Below, piece after piece: positions 34,959-41,733 of a stretch of 56,100 bases of DNA. Numbering within the stretch: the stretch's first letter is position 1; each line of letters starts with the position of its first letter. The notes under the pieces were generated by a model. That model searched no databases, had not been told where the DNA came from, and was given only the letters and a program-made list of their open reading frames with translations. The DNA comes from Streptomyces violaceorubidus (GTDB taxonomy: Bacteria > Actinomycetota > Actinomycetes > Streptomycetales > Streptomycetaceae), in assembly GCF_000717995.1 (NCBI RefSeq), contig NZ_JODM01000038.1, positions 1 through 56,100 of the forward strand, in the 5' to 3' direction. The translations under genes and the position numbers were made by a program.

Positions 34959-36455
34959 GTGACGCCTGAACGCCATTCCCCGACCGGAACGGGCGAACCC
35001 CTGCTCGAACCACCGCCCGGCTGCCCCGCGCACGGCCTCGGGCCGGGCGGACTGCACCGGCTGCACGAGGCGGAGGACCTGGAGGAGCTGTACGAGAAAC
35101 TGCGCGAGCAGCACGGGCCGGTGGCGCCCGCGCTGCTCCACGACGACGTACCGATGTGGGTGGTCCTCGGGCACGCCGAGAACCTGCACATGGTCAGCAC
35201 CCCCTCCCAGTTCTGCCGCGACAGCCGGATCTGGACCCCGCTCAACGAGGGCATGGTCAAGCCCGACCACCCGCTGATGCCGCACATCGCCTGGCAGCCC
35301 ATCTGCTCCCACGCCGAGGGCGACGAACACAAGCGGCTGCGCGGCGCGGTCACCAGCGCCATGTCCGACCTCGACTACCGCGAGCTGCGCCGGCACATCA
35401 AGCGCTACACCCAGCGCATCGTCAACCGCTTCTGCGAGGAGGGCCGCGCCGACCTCGTCGGCCAGTTCGCCGAGCACCTGCCGATGGGCGTGATGTGCCA
35501 TCTGCTCGGCATGCCCGAGGAGTACAACGACCGGCTGGTGGAGGCGGCCCGCGACACCCTCAAGGGCACCGACACGGCGATCGCCAGCCACGCCTACGTC
35601 ATGGAGGCCCTCGGCCGGCTCACCGCCGCCCGCCTCGCCGAACCGGCCGACGACATCGCCGGCCGGCTCGTCACCCACCCGGCCGGGCTCACCGACGACG
35701 AGGTCCGCGAGCACCTGCGGGTGGTCCTGCTGGCCGCCTACGAGGCGACCGTCAACCTGATCGCCAACGTGCTGCGCGTGGTGCTCACCGACCCCGGCTT
35801 CCGCGCCCAGCTCAGCGGCGGCCAGATGACGGTGCCCCAGGCGGTCGAGCAGTCCCTGTGGGACGAGCCGCCGTTCAGCACCGTCTTCGCCTACTTCGCC
35901 AAGCAGGAGACGGAACTCGGCGGCCAGCGCATCCGCGCCGGTGACGGCCTGCTGCTCGGCATCGCCCCGGGCAACGTCGACCCGCGCATCCGTCCCGACC
36001 TGGACGCGAGCATGATGGGCAACCGCGCCCACCTCGCCTTCGGGGGCGGCCCGCACGAGTGCCCCGGGCAGGACATCGGGCGGGCCATCGCCGACGCCGG
36101 CATCGACGCGCTGCTGATGCGGCTGCCCGACGTCCAGCTCGACTGCGACGAGGACGAGCTGCGGTGGCGGTCGTCGATCGCCTCGCGGCACCTGGTGGAA
36201 CTGCCGGTGCGGTTCGAGCCCAGGGCACAGCAGGACGTCATGCAGCAGCCGAGCCACGCCCCGGCCCCGGAACGGCGTGCTCCCTGGCACGTCGGCCTCC
36301 CGAAGCCGGAAGAGCGGACGCAGCCGCCGTCGCCGTCCGGGCCTTCGCAGCCCGTGTCGGTGACGGCCGCCGAGCCCCCACGGGCGCCGGCAGCGCAGCA
36401 GCCGCCGCCCCGCGGTGCCTGGCAGCGCTTCCTGCGCTGGTGGCGCGGCTACTGA
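34959..36455 (+). CDS. cvnE9: Conservon CvnE: cytochrome P450 lacking the ExxR motif (CYP156/157-like)
   Basis: 498-residue P450-fold protein. The heme-binding loop FGGGPHECPG is intact with C368. The K-helix, which normally carries ExxR, reads E297-Q-S-L300-W, so the conserved Arg is Leu. The I-helix segment is AAYEATVNL. EQSLW is known from the CYP157 family of Streptomyces conservons. The last 70 residues are Pro/Ala-rich, an extension beyond the catalytic fold. GTG 34959 has GGAG upstream. Whether it hydroxylates anything or acts as a heme sensor for the conservon is open. Confidence 0.93.
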   Translation: MTPERHSPTGTGEPLLEPPPGCPAHGLGPGGLHRLHEAEDLEELYEKLREQHGPVAPALLHDDVPMWVVLGHAENLHMVSTPSQFCRDSRIWTPLNEGMVKPDHPLMPHIAWQPICSHAEGDEHKRLRGAVTSAMSDLDYRELRRHIKRYTQRIVNRFCEEGRADLVGQFAEHLPMGVMCHLLGMPEEYNDRLVEAARDTLKGTDTAIASHAYVMEALGRLTAARLAEPADDIAGRLVTHPAGLTDDEVREHLRVVLLAAYEATVNLIANVLRVVLTDPGFRAQLSGGQMTVPQAVEQSLWDEPPFSTVFAYFAKQETELGGQRIRAGDGLLLGIAPGNVDPRIRPDLDASMMGNRAHLAFGGGPHECPGQDIGRAIADAGIDALLMRLPDVQLDCDEDELRWRSSIASRHLVELPVRFEPRAQQDVMQQPSHAPAPERRAPWHVGLPKPEERTQPPSPSGPSQPVSVTAAEPPRAPAAQQPPPRGAWQRFLRWWRGY

Positions 36456-36475
36456 CGGCCGGCCGTCCCGTCCGC

Positions 36476-37426
36476 CTACGCGGCCCAGTCCTCGTACGCC
36501 GTCCAGGCGCCGAGGGCTCGACCGCTGCGGAAGCGGTGCTCGCGCCCCGTGACCGGATCGGTGAACCCCAGCTCCCGCGCGAGCAGTTGCAGCGGGCGCC
36601 GGAAGTCACCGGCCGGGACGGGGGCGGCCACCTCGGGGTAGAGGGGGTCGCCGAGGATCGGCACGCCCAGCGCGTTCATGTGCACGCGCAGCTGGTGCGT
36701 CTGACCCGTCGCGGGAAGCAGGCGGTAGCGTCCGAGCCCGCTTTCGGGCCGGTGGGCGAGCAGTTCCACGCGGGTCACGGCGTTCGGCTCGCCGTCGACC
36801 TCGCGGGCGGCGAGCACCCCGCGCTCCTTGAGGATCCGGCTGCGGACCGTCCGGGGCAGGGCGAGCGCCGCGTCGTACGGGGCGACGGCCTCGTACTCCT
36901 TGCGCACCCGCCGTTCGGCGAACAGGCCCTGATACGCGCCCCGTTCCTCCGGGCGTACGGTGAACAGGACCAGCCCCGCCGTGAGCCGGTCCAGTCGGTG
37001 TGCGGCGCCGAGGGCCGGGATGCCCAGCTCCCGGCGCAGCCGTGCCAGCGCGGTCTGCGTGACATGGCCGCCGCGCGGGGTGGTGGCCAGGAAGTGCGGC
37101 TTGTCCACGACGACGATGTGCTCGTCGCGGTAGACGACCTCCAGCGGGAAGGGCACCGGCGCCTCGGCGGGCAGCTCACGGTGGAACCACACGAACATGC
37201 CCGGCCGGTACGGCGCGTCGCCCGCCACGGGGTGCCCGTCCGCCCCGACGAACAGCCCGGCGTCGAACATGCCGTCGACCACCCCGGCGCCCGCGCCGGA
37301 CAGCCGCTCGGTCAGGTGCTCCCGCACCGTGGACCACGGCCCGTCCGCGGGCAGCCGTACCCGCACGGCGTCGATGCCGTCGCGCTGCGGCAGGGGCGAG
37401 GGCGGGGGAGGGGTACGGCGTCTCAT
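36476..37426 (-). CDS. RluA-family RNA pseudouridine synthase
   Basis: 316-residue pseudouridine synthase that isomerises U in rRNA or tRNA. After an S4-like N-terminal part (about 1-90) the RluA core has IVVVDKPHFLATTPRGG, then GAAHRLDRLTAGLVLFT with the catalytic Asp in HRLD. GQTHQLRVHMNALGVPILGDPLYP follows. ATG 37426 lies 8 bases after a TACGCT -10 box with a weak AGGTG, so the leader is very short or absent. It converges with the P450 gene (20 bases between stops) and diverges from the GNAT gene. The exact target site cannot be told. Confidence 0.92.
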   Translation of the reverse strand: MRRRTPPPPSPLPQRDGIDAVRVRLPADGPWSTVREHLTERLSGAGAGVVDGMFDAGLFVGADGHPVAGDAPYRPGMFVWFHRELPAEAPVPFPLEVVYRDEHIVVVDKPHFLATTPRGGHVTQTALARLRRELGIPALGAAHRLDRLTAGLVLFTVRPEERGAYQGLFAERRVRKEYEAVAPYDAALALPRTVRSRILKERGVLAAREVDGEPNAVTRVELLAHRPESGLGRYRLLPATGQTHQLRVHMNALGVPILGDPLYPEVAAPVPAGDFRRPLQLLARELGFTDPVTGREHRFRSGRALGAWTAYEDWAA

Positions 37427-37533
37427 CACCTGCCAGCGTACGAGGCGGTGACCCGCGGCGGTGGGCCGAGGCAGGGGGACCGCCCCGGAAAAACGCCGGG
37501 CGGCCCGTCGCCGCCCTTGGCAGGATGCCGTCC

Positions 37534-38115
37534 ATGCCCTATCTGACCCGCCCGGTCCTTGCCGCCGGTACCCTCTCCCGCACCCCGCAGCCCACGCTCC
37601 CCACCGGCGACGGGTTGGTGCTGCGCCCCTGGCGCTCCGAGGACGCACCCGCCGTGCACGCGGCCTTCCAGGACCCGGTGCTGCGCCGGTGGCACGTCCG
37701 CGCCGCCGACTCCGAGGAGGAGGTGCGGGGCTGGATCACCGAGTGGCAGCGCGCCTGGGAAGGGGAGCGCGGCGTCCAGTGGGCGGTCGCCGACGCGGCG
37801 GACGACCGGTTGCTCGGCCGGGTCGCGCTGCGGGAGATGGTGCTCGGCGACGGGGTGGCCGAGGTCGCGTACTGGACGACGGCGGACGCTCGCGGCCGGG
37901 GCGTCGCCGCGCGGGGCACCCGCACCCTCGCCCACTGGGCCCTGGACGAGATCGGCTTCCAGCGCCTGGAACTCTCCCACGCCGTGGCCAACGAGGCCTC
38001 GTGCCGCGTCGCGCACAAGACCGGCTTCGCCCTGGAGGGCACCAAGCGCAGCGCCCTCCTCCACGCCGACGGCTGGCACGACATGCACCTGCACGCGCGC
38101 GTACGCGGCGACTGA
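37534..38115 (+). CDS. GNAT-family N-acetyltransferase (RimJ/RimL-like)
   Basis: 193-residue acetyltransferase of the RimJ/RimL type, using acetyl-CoA on an amine of a protein or small molecule. The fold begins VLRPWRSEDAPAVHAAF and contains AYWTTADARGRGVAARGTRTLAHWAL, the acetyl-CoA loop (here DARGRGVA), and ANEASCRVAHKTGFALEGTKR near the end. ATG 37534 is taken because CAGGAT (37520-37525), a possible -10 box, ends 8 bases before it. ATG 37525 is an in-frame alternative adding three residues. The substrate is unknown. Confidence 0.88.
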   Translation: MPYLTRPVLAAGTLSRTPQPTLPTGDGLVLRPWRSEDAPAVHAAFQDPVLRRWHVRAADSEEEVRGWITEWQRAWEGERGVQWAVADAADDRLLGRVALREMVLGDGVAEVAYWTTADARGRGVAARGTRTLAHWALDEIGFQRLELSHAVANEASCRVAHKTGFALEGTKRSALLHADGWHDMHLHARVRGD

Positions 38116-38594
38116 GGGGCGCGTGGCCGGGGCCCGGTGGGGGGCATTGCTGGGCGGGGTCGGTTCGCGCGGGCCCGCGGGGCGCCCGGGGGCCGACTGA
38201 CCCGTTGGTTGCCGTTTCGGGAGTGCTGGAGTGCGCCGGGGGCCGGTCGGGCCCGCTGGGGGCTGTGGTGTCCGTCGTGCGTGATCGCTGGGCGAGGGCG
38301 CGTGCGGGGGTGGGTGCGGCCGGGGCGGCGTGCGGTGTCCGGTGCGTGGCGCCGCGTCGGCGCGGGGTGCGACGCACCCGGCGGGCGGGGCGGTTACCGG
38401 TGGGGGCTTCGCCGCGGCGGCCGCCGGGGCCGGTGCGATGCCCCGCTGCTCGCGGGTCGGTGGCACGGCACGGGCCGGAGCGGGCGCGCGGCACGCTGGC
38501 GCCGGGGTGACGGGGCGCCGGGGTGTGTGGTCGCGTGGGGTGTGCGCGCGGACTGGCCGAGGAAGCGGGGGCGGCCCGTGGGCCGGCGGAGCCG
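38116..38594. other. 479-bp G-rich stretch without a supported gene
   Basis: The plus strand is strikingly G- and T-rich (runs such as GGGGGC, GGGCGGGG, GGGGGTGGG) and C-poor compared with neighbouring coding DNA. Long open frames exist on both strands but lack family similarity and ribosome binding sites. A GGGTGCG-A-CGCACCC palindrome lies at 38365-38379. The GNAT and siderophore-reductase genes converge here, so it is a long 3' region. G-quadruplex formation is possible. Confidence 0.5.
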
Positions 38595-39437
38595 TTACGC
38601 CGCCGCCGTGCCCTCCTGCTCGGCCTCGATGCGGGCGTTCCACTCGCGCTTGGAGGCCTGCCAGCCGTCCTCGTTGTGGCCCAGTCGCCAGTACCCCGAG
38701 ATGGACAGGTCCTCGCGGGGGATCTCGCGCTCCAGCCGCAGGTACCGGCGGAGTTCCTTCACGCAGGCCGCCTCGCCGTGGACGAACGCGTGCACCCGGC
38801 CCTCGGGGAACTCCAGCGCGCGCACGGCCTCGACCAGGGCCTGCCCGACCGGGCGGCCGGCCCGGTGCAGCCAGACGACCTCCACGTCGGAGTCGATCTT
38901 CTGCTCCTCCTCGGGTCCGTCGACCTCGACGAAGGCGAACGCGCGGGTGCCGTCGGACAGCGCCTCCAGGGAGCGCGCGATCGCGGGCAGCGCGCTCTCG
39001 TCCCCGGCGAGCAGGTGCCAGTCGGCGGCGGGGTCGGGGGCGTAGGCGCCGCCGGGGCCCATGAAGTGGATCGTTTCGCCGGGACGCACCCGCTTCGCCC
39101 AGGGCCCGGCCAGCCCCTCGTCGCCGTGGATGACGAAGTCCAGCGTCATCTCGCGGTGCTCGGCGTCCCAGTGGCGCACGGTGTACGTCCGGGTCACCGG
39201 CCACTGCTCGCGGGGGAACTCCTCGCGGATCCGCTCCATGTCGAAGGGCTCCGGATAGGTCGCGCCCCCGGAGGGGAAGAGCAGCTTCACATAGTGGTCG
39301 GTGCAGGTGTCCGCCGCGAACGCGGAGAGTCCCTCACCGCCGAGCACCACGCGCTGCATGTGCGGGGTCAGCCGCTCGGTGCGGACGACCTGCGCGGTGT
39401 GCGGCGTGCGCGGCTTGCGTGCCGGACGGTCTGCCAT
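38595..39437 (-). CDS. Siderophore-interacting flavin-dependent ferric reductase (SIP family)
   Basis: 280-residue cytosolic reductase that releases iron from ferric siderophores. The FAD-binding beta-barrel is in the first part: RVVLGGEGL, and VTRTYTVRHWD with the R-x-Y-T motif of SIP proteins. Then GPWAKRVRPGETIHFMGPGG and the NAD(P)H domain with HLLAGDESALPAIARSLE; VHGEAACVKELRRYL follows. ATG 39437 has GGGAGG at good distance. An iron-box lies 37 bases upstream, so it should be induced by iron starvation through a DmdR/IdeR-type repressor. The exonuclease gene precedes it in the same direction. Confidence 0.93.
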   Translation of the reverse strand: MADRPARKPRTPHTAQVVRTERLTPHMQRVVLGGEGLSAFAADTCTDHYVKLLFPSGGATYPEPFDMERIREEFPREQWPVTRTYTVRHWDAEHREMTLDFVIHGDEGLAGPWAKRVRPGETIHFMGPGGAYAPDPAADWHLLAGDESALPAIARSLEALSDGTRAFAFVEVDGPEEEQKIDSDVEVVWLHRAGRPVGQALVEAVRALEFPEGRVHAFVHGEAACVKELRRYLRLEREIPREDLSISGYWRLGHNEDGWQASKREWNARIEAEQEGTAAA

Positions 39438-39473
39438 GACGGCCTCCCTGCTCCCTGCGTGCGGTTCCCAGAG

Positions 39474-39492
39474 TTAGGTATACCTAAGCTAG
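39474..39492 (-). promoter_or_regulatory. Iron box (DtxR/DmdR/IdeR operator)
   Basis: TTAGGTATACCTAAGCTAG contains the perfect palindrome TTAGGTATACCTAA and matches about 13 of 19 positions of the iron-box consensus. It lies 37-55 bases before the siderophore-reductase start, where a repressor would block transcription. Confidence 0.85.
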
Positions 39493-39542
39493 CATCCCGC
39501 CGCCGCATGCCGCTCAGGGAAACGGGAGCCGCGTGCCGCCGC

Positions 39543-40475
39543 TCAGGCGGCGAGCGTGGCCAGCAGCCGCCGCAGCGACCCGCCGAGCCCCCAGCGGGCC
39601 GCCAGCGCCTCCAGCGCCTCGGCGTCGCGGGGGCCGTGCGGCAGCGCCGTGCCGGTGTCCGGCAGCGGCACGTCGTCCGCCACCCGGACGACCTTCGGAG
39701 CCACCGCGAGATACGGCCCGGCCTCGGTCAGCCGCTTGCGCTGCGTGGGGGTGAGCTTCGCCTTCGGGTCGGCGACGGCGGCCCGGATCCCGGCCAGGTC
39801 CCCGAACTCGGCGAGCAGCTTCGCCGCGGTCTTCTCGCCGATGCCGGGCACACCGGGCAGGCCGTCGCTCGGGTCGCCGCGCAGCAGCGCCAGATCGGCG
39901 TACCCGCCGCCGTCGACGCCGTACTTCTCGCGCAGCGCGGCCTCGTCGACGAGGTTGAGCGTGCCGACGCCCTTGACCGGGTAGAGCACGCGCACGCCGC
40001 GGGCGTCGTCGACGAGCTGGTAGAGGTCGCGGTCGCCGGTGACGATGTCCACCGGGCCCGTGGCCCGCGCGGTGTAGGTGCCGATGACGTCGTCCGCCTC
40101 GTACCCCGCCACGCCCACGCGGGCGATGCCGAGCGCGTCGAGGACGGCCTCGATGACCGGGACCTGCGGGGACAGCGTGTCGGGCACCTCCTCCTCGTCG
40201 GGGCCCGCCAGGCGTTCCTCGGCCACCCGGTGCGCCTTGTAGGAGGGGATCAGCTCCACCCGCCAGTGCGGTCGCCAGTCGGCGTCCATGCAGGCCACCA
40301 GGTGCTCGGGCCGGTGGTCCTTCACCAGGCGGTCGATGAATTCCAGCAGCCCGCGCACGGCGTTCACCGGTGTGCCGTCGGGCGCCCGCACCGAGTCCGG
40401 CACGCCGAAGTAGGCACGGAAGTAGAGGGAGGCGGTGTCGAGAAGCATCAGTCGTCCGGTCACGCCACGCATCAT
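39543..40475 (-). CDS. 5'-3' exonuclease (PolA N-terminal-domain type)
   Basis: Stand-alone 5'-3' exonuclease/flap nuclease of about 310 residues. It is related to the N-terminal domain of DNA polymerase I and distinct from polA itself. Acidic metal-binding motifs are visible: LMLLDTASLYFRAYFG, VACMDADWR, GYEADDVIGTYTA, VTGDRDLYQLV, LLRGDPSDGLPGVPGIGEKTA (helix-hairpin-helix). The start is uncertain: tandem ATGs (40475, 40472) and a GTG at 40463 (MTGRLMLLD type) all lack a clear ribosome binding site. It precedes the siderophore-reductase gene in the same direction, with the iron box between. Confidence 0.88.
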   Translation of the reverse strand: MMRGVTGRLMLLDTASLYFRAYFGVPDSVRAPDGTPVNAVRGLLEFIDRLVKDHRPEHLVACMDADWRPHWRVELIPSYKAHRVAEERLAGPDEEEVPDTLSPQVPVIEAVLDALGIARVGVAGYEADDVIGTYTARATGPVDIVTGDRDLYQLVDDARGVRVLYPVKGVGTLNLVDEAALREKYGVDGGGYADLALLRGDPSDGLPGVPGIGEKTAAKLLAEFGDLAGIRAAVADPKAKLTPTQRKRLTEAGPYLAVAPKVVRVADDVPLPDTGTALPHGPRDAEALEALAARWGLGGSLRRLLATLAA

Positions 40476-40641
40476 GCCGCAGGTGACGGGGGTGAGGGAC
40501 GGAGGACCTGTGAACTGGGTCACTCGCATGTTTGGTGCATAAGGATCGGGGCAGGCGCGCAGCCGGGCCGAAGCTGGTTGATGCGTTCAACTGTTAGGGG
40601 AGCTTTGGGCCCTGCCCCTGCCCCCGAGCCAAGAGGTAAGC

Positions 40642-41733
40642 GTGTCAGCCAGACTAGAGGCCGAGAACCTGTACAAGGTCTTCGGCAGGAAACCGGACCA
40701 GGCAGTCCAGCGGCTGCGCCAGGAGGACGTCCGGGAGGAACTGCGCGCCGACGGCACCACCGCCGCCGTCATCGACGCGTCCTTCACCGTGGAGCCCGGC
40801 GAGATCTTCGTGGTCATGGGACTGTCCGGATCAGGCAAGTCCACGCTGCTGCGCATGCTCAACGGCCTCTCGGAGCCGACCGCCGGACACGTCCGCTTCG
40901 GGGGCCAGGACCTCACCGAGCTCAGCGACCGCGAGCTGCGCGAGGTCCGTTCCAAGAAGATCAGCATGGTCTTCCAGCACTTCGCGCTCTTCCCCCACCG
41001 CAGCGTCCGTGACAACGCTGCCTACGGTCTCGAAGTGCAGGGCGTGCCCCGCGCCGAGCGCGAACGCCGCGCCGACGAGGCGCTCGCCCTGTGCGGCCTG
41101 GCCGGCTGGGAGAAGTCCTGGCCCGACGAGCTGTCCGGCGGCATGCAGCAGCGGGTCGGCCTGGCCCGCGCGCTCGCCACGGACGCCGACCTGCTGCTGA
41201 TGGACGAGTCCTTCAGCGCCCTCGACCCGCTGATCCGCCGCGACATGCAGGACCAGCTGCTCGACCTCCAGAAGACCCTGAAGAAGACCATCGTCTTCAT
41301 CACCCACGACCTCAACGAGGCCATGCGCCTGGGCGACCGCATCGCCGTGATGCGCGACGGCCGGATCGTGCAGATAGGCACCGCGCAGGACATCCTGATA
41401 CGTCCCGCCAACGACTACGTCGCCTCCTTCACCAAGGACGTCGACCGCTCCCGCGTCCTGACCGCGGGCGCGGTCATGGAGACCGACGTGCGCGGCGACG
41501 AGGCGGACTGCGACTGCGAGACCGCCGCACCCGAGACGCCGTTCTCGGAGCTGTGCGCGATCAGCGCCCGCGTGCCCCACGCGGTGGCGGTGGTCGACGG
41601 CGACCGCCGACTGGTCGGCGTCGTCCCGGCCCAGCGGCTCATCGGCTTCCTCGGCGACGAGGACGACTCCGTCCCCGGCGTCTGCGACAGCCCGCGGGAC
41701 AAGGGGGGCGAGAAGGTGATCAGCCGTGCCTAG
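40642..41733 (+). CDS. Glycine betaine/proline-type ABC transporter ATPase (OpuAA/ProV)
   Basis: 363-residue ATPase of a quaternary-amine importer. It has an N-terminal extension typical of OpuAA/ProV (YKVFGRKPDQAVQRL), Walker A G60-LSGSGKST68, Q-loop VFQHFALFPHRS, signature LSGGMQQRVGLARAL, Walker B LLLMDESFSALDP and H-loop FITHDLNEA. The C-terminal part resembles a CBS-type osmosensing module (DRRLVGVV) with a CDC pair before it. GTG 40642 has AAGAGGTAAG. It overlaps the permease gene by 8 bases. An inverted repeat GTTGA/TCAAC (40577-40591) upstream may be regulatory. Confidence 0.94.
   Translation: MSARLEAENLYKVFGRKPDQAVQRLRQEDVREELRADGTTAAVIDASFTVEPGEIFVVMGLSGSGKSTLLRMLNGLSEPTAGHVRFGGQDLTELSDRELREVRSKKISMVFQHFALFPHRSVRDNAAYGLEVQGVPRAERERRADEALALCGLAGWEKSWPDELSGGMQQRVGLARALATDADLLLMDESFSALDPLIRRDMQDQLLDLQKTLKKTIVFITHDLNEAMRLGDRIAVMRDGRIVQIGTAQDILIRPANDYVASFTKDVDRSRVLTAGAVMETDVRGDEADCDCETAAPETPFSELCAISARVPHAVAVVDGDRRLVGVVPAQRLIGFLGDEDDSVPGVCDSPRDKGGEKVISRA

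Noticed and set aside
38137..39064. Plus-strand frames of 240-300 codons across the G-rich region and the siderophore-reductase gene
   Set aside because: They have no ribosome binding site, an extreme Arg/Gly/Ala composition, and their second half is antisense to a clear SIP gene.
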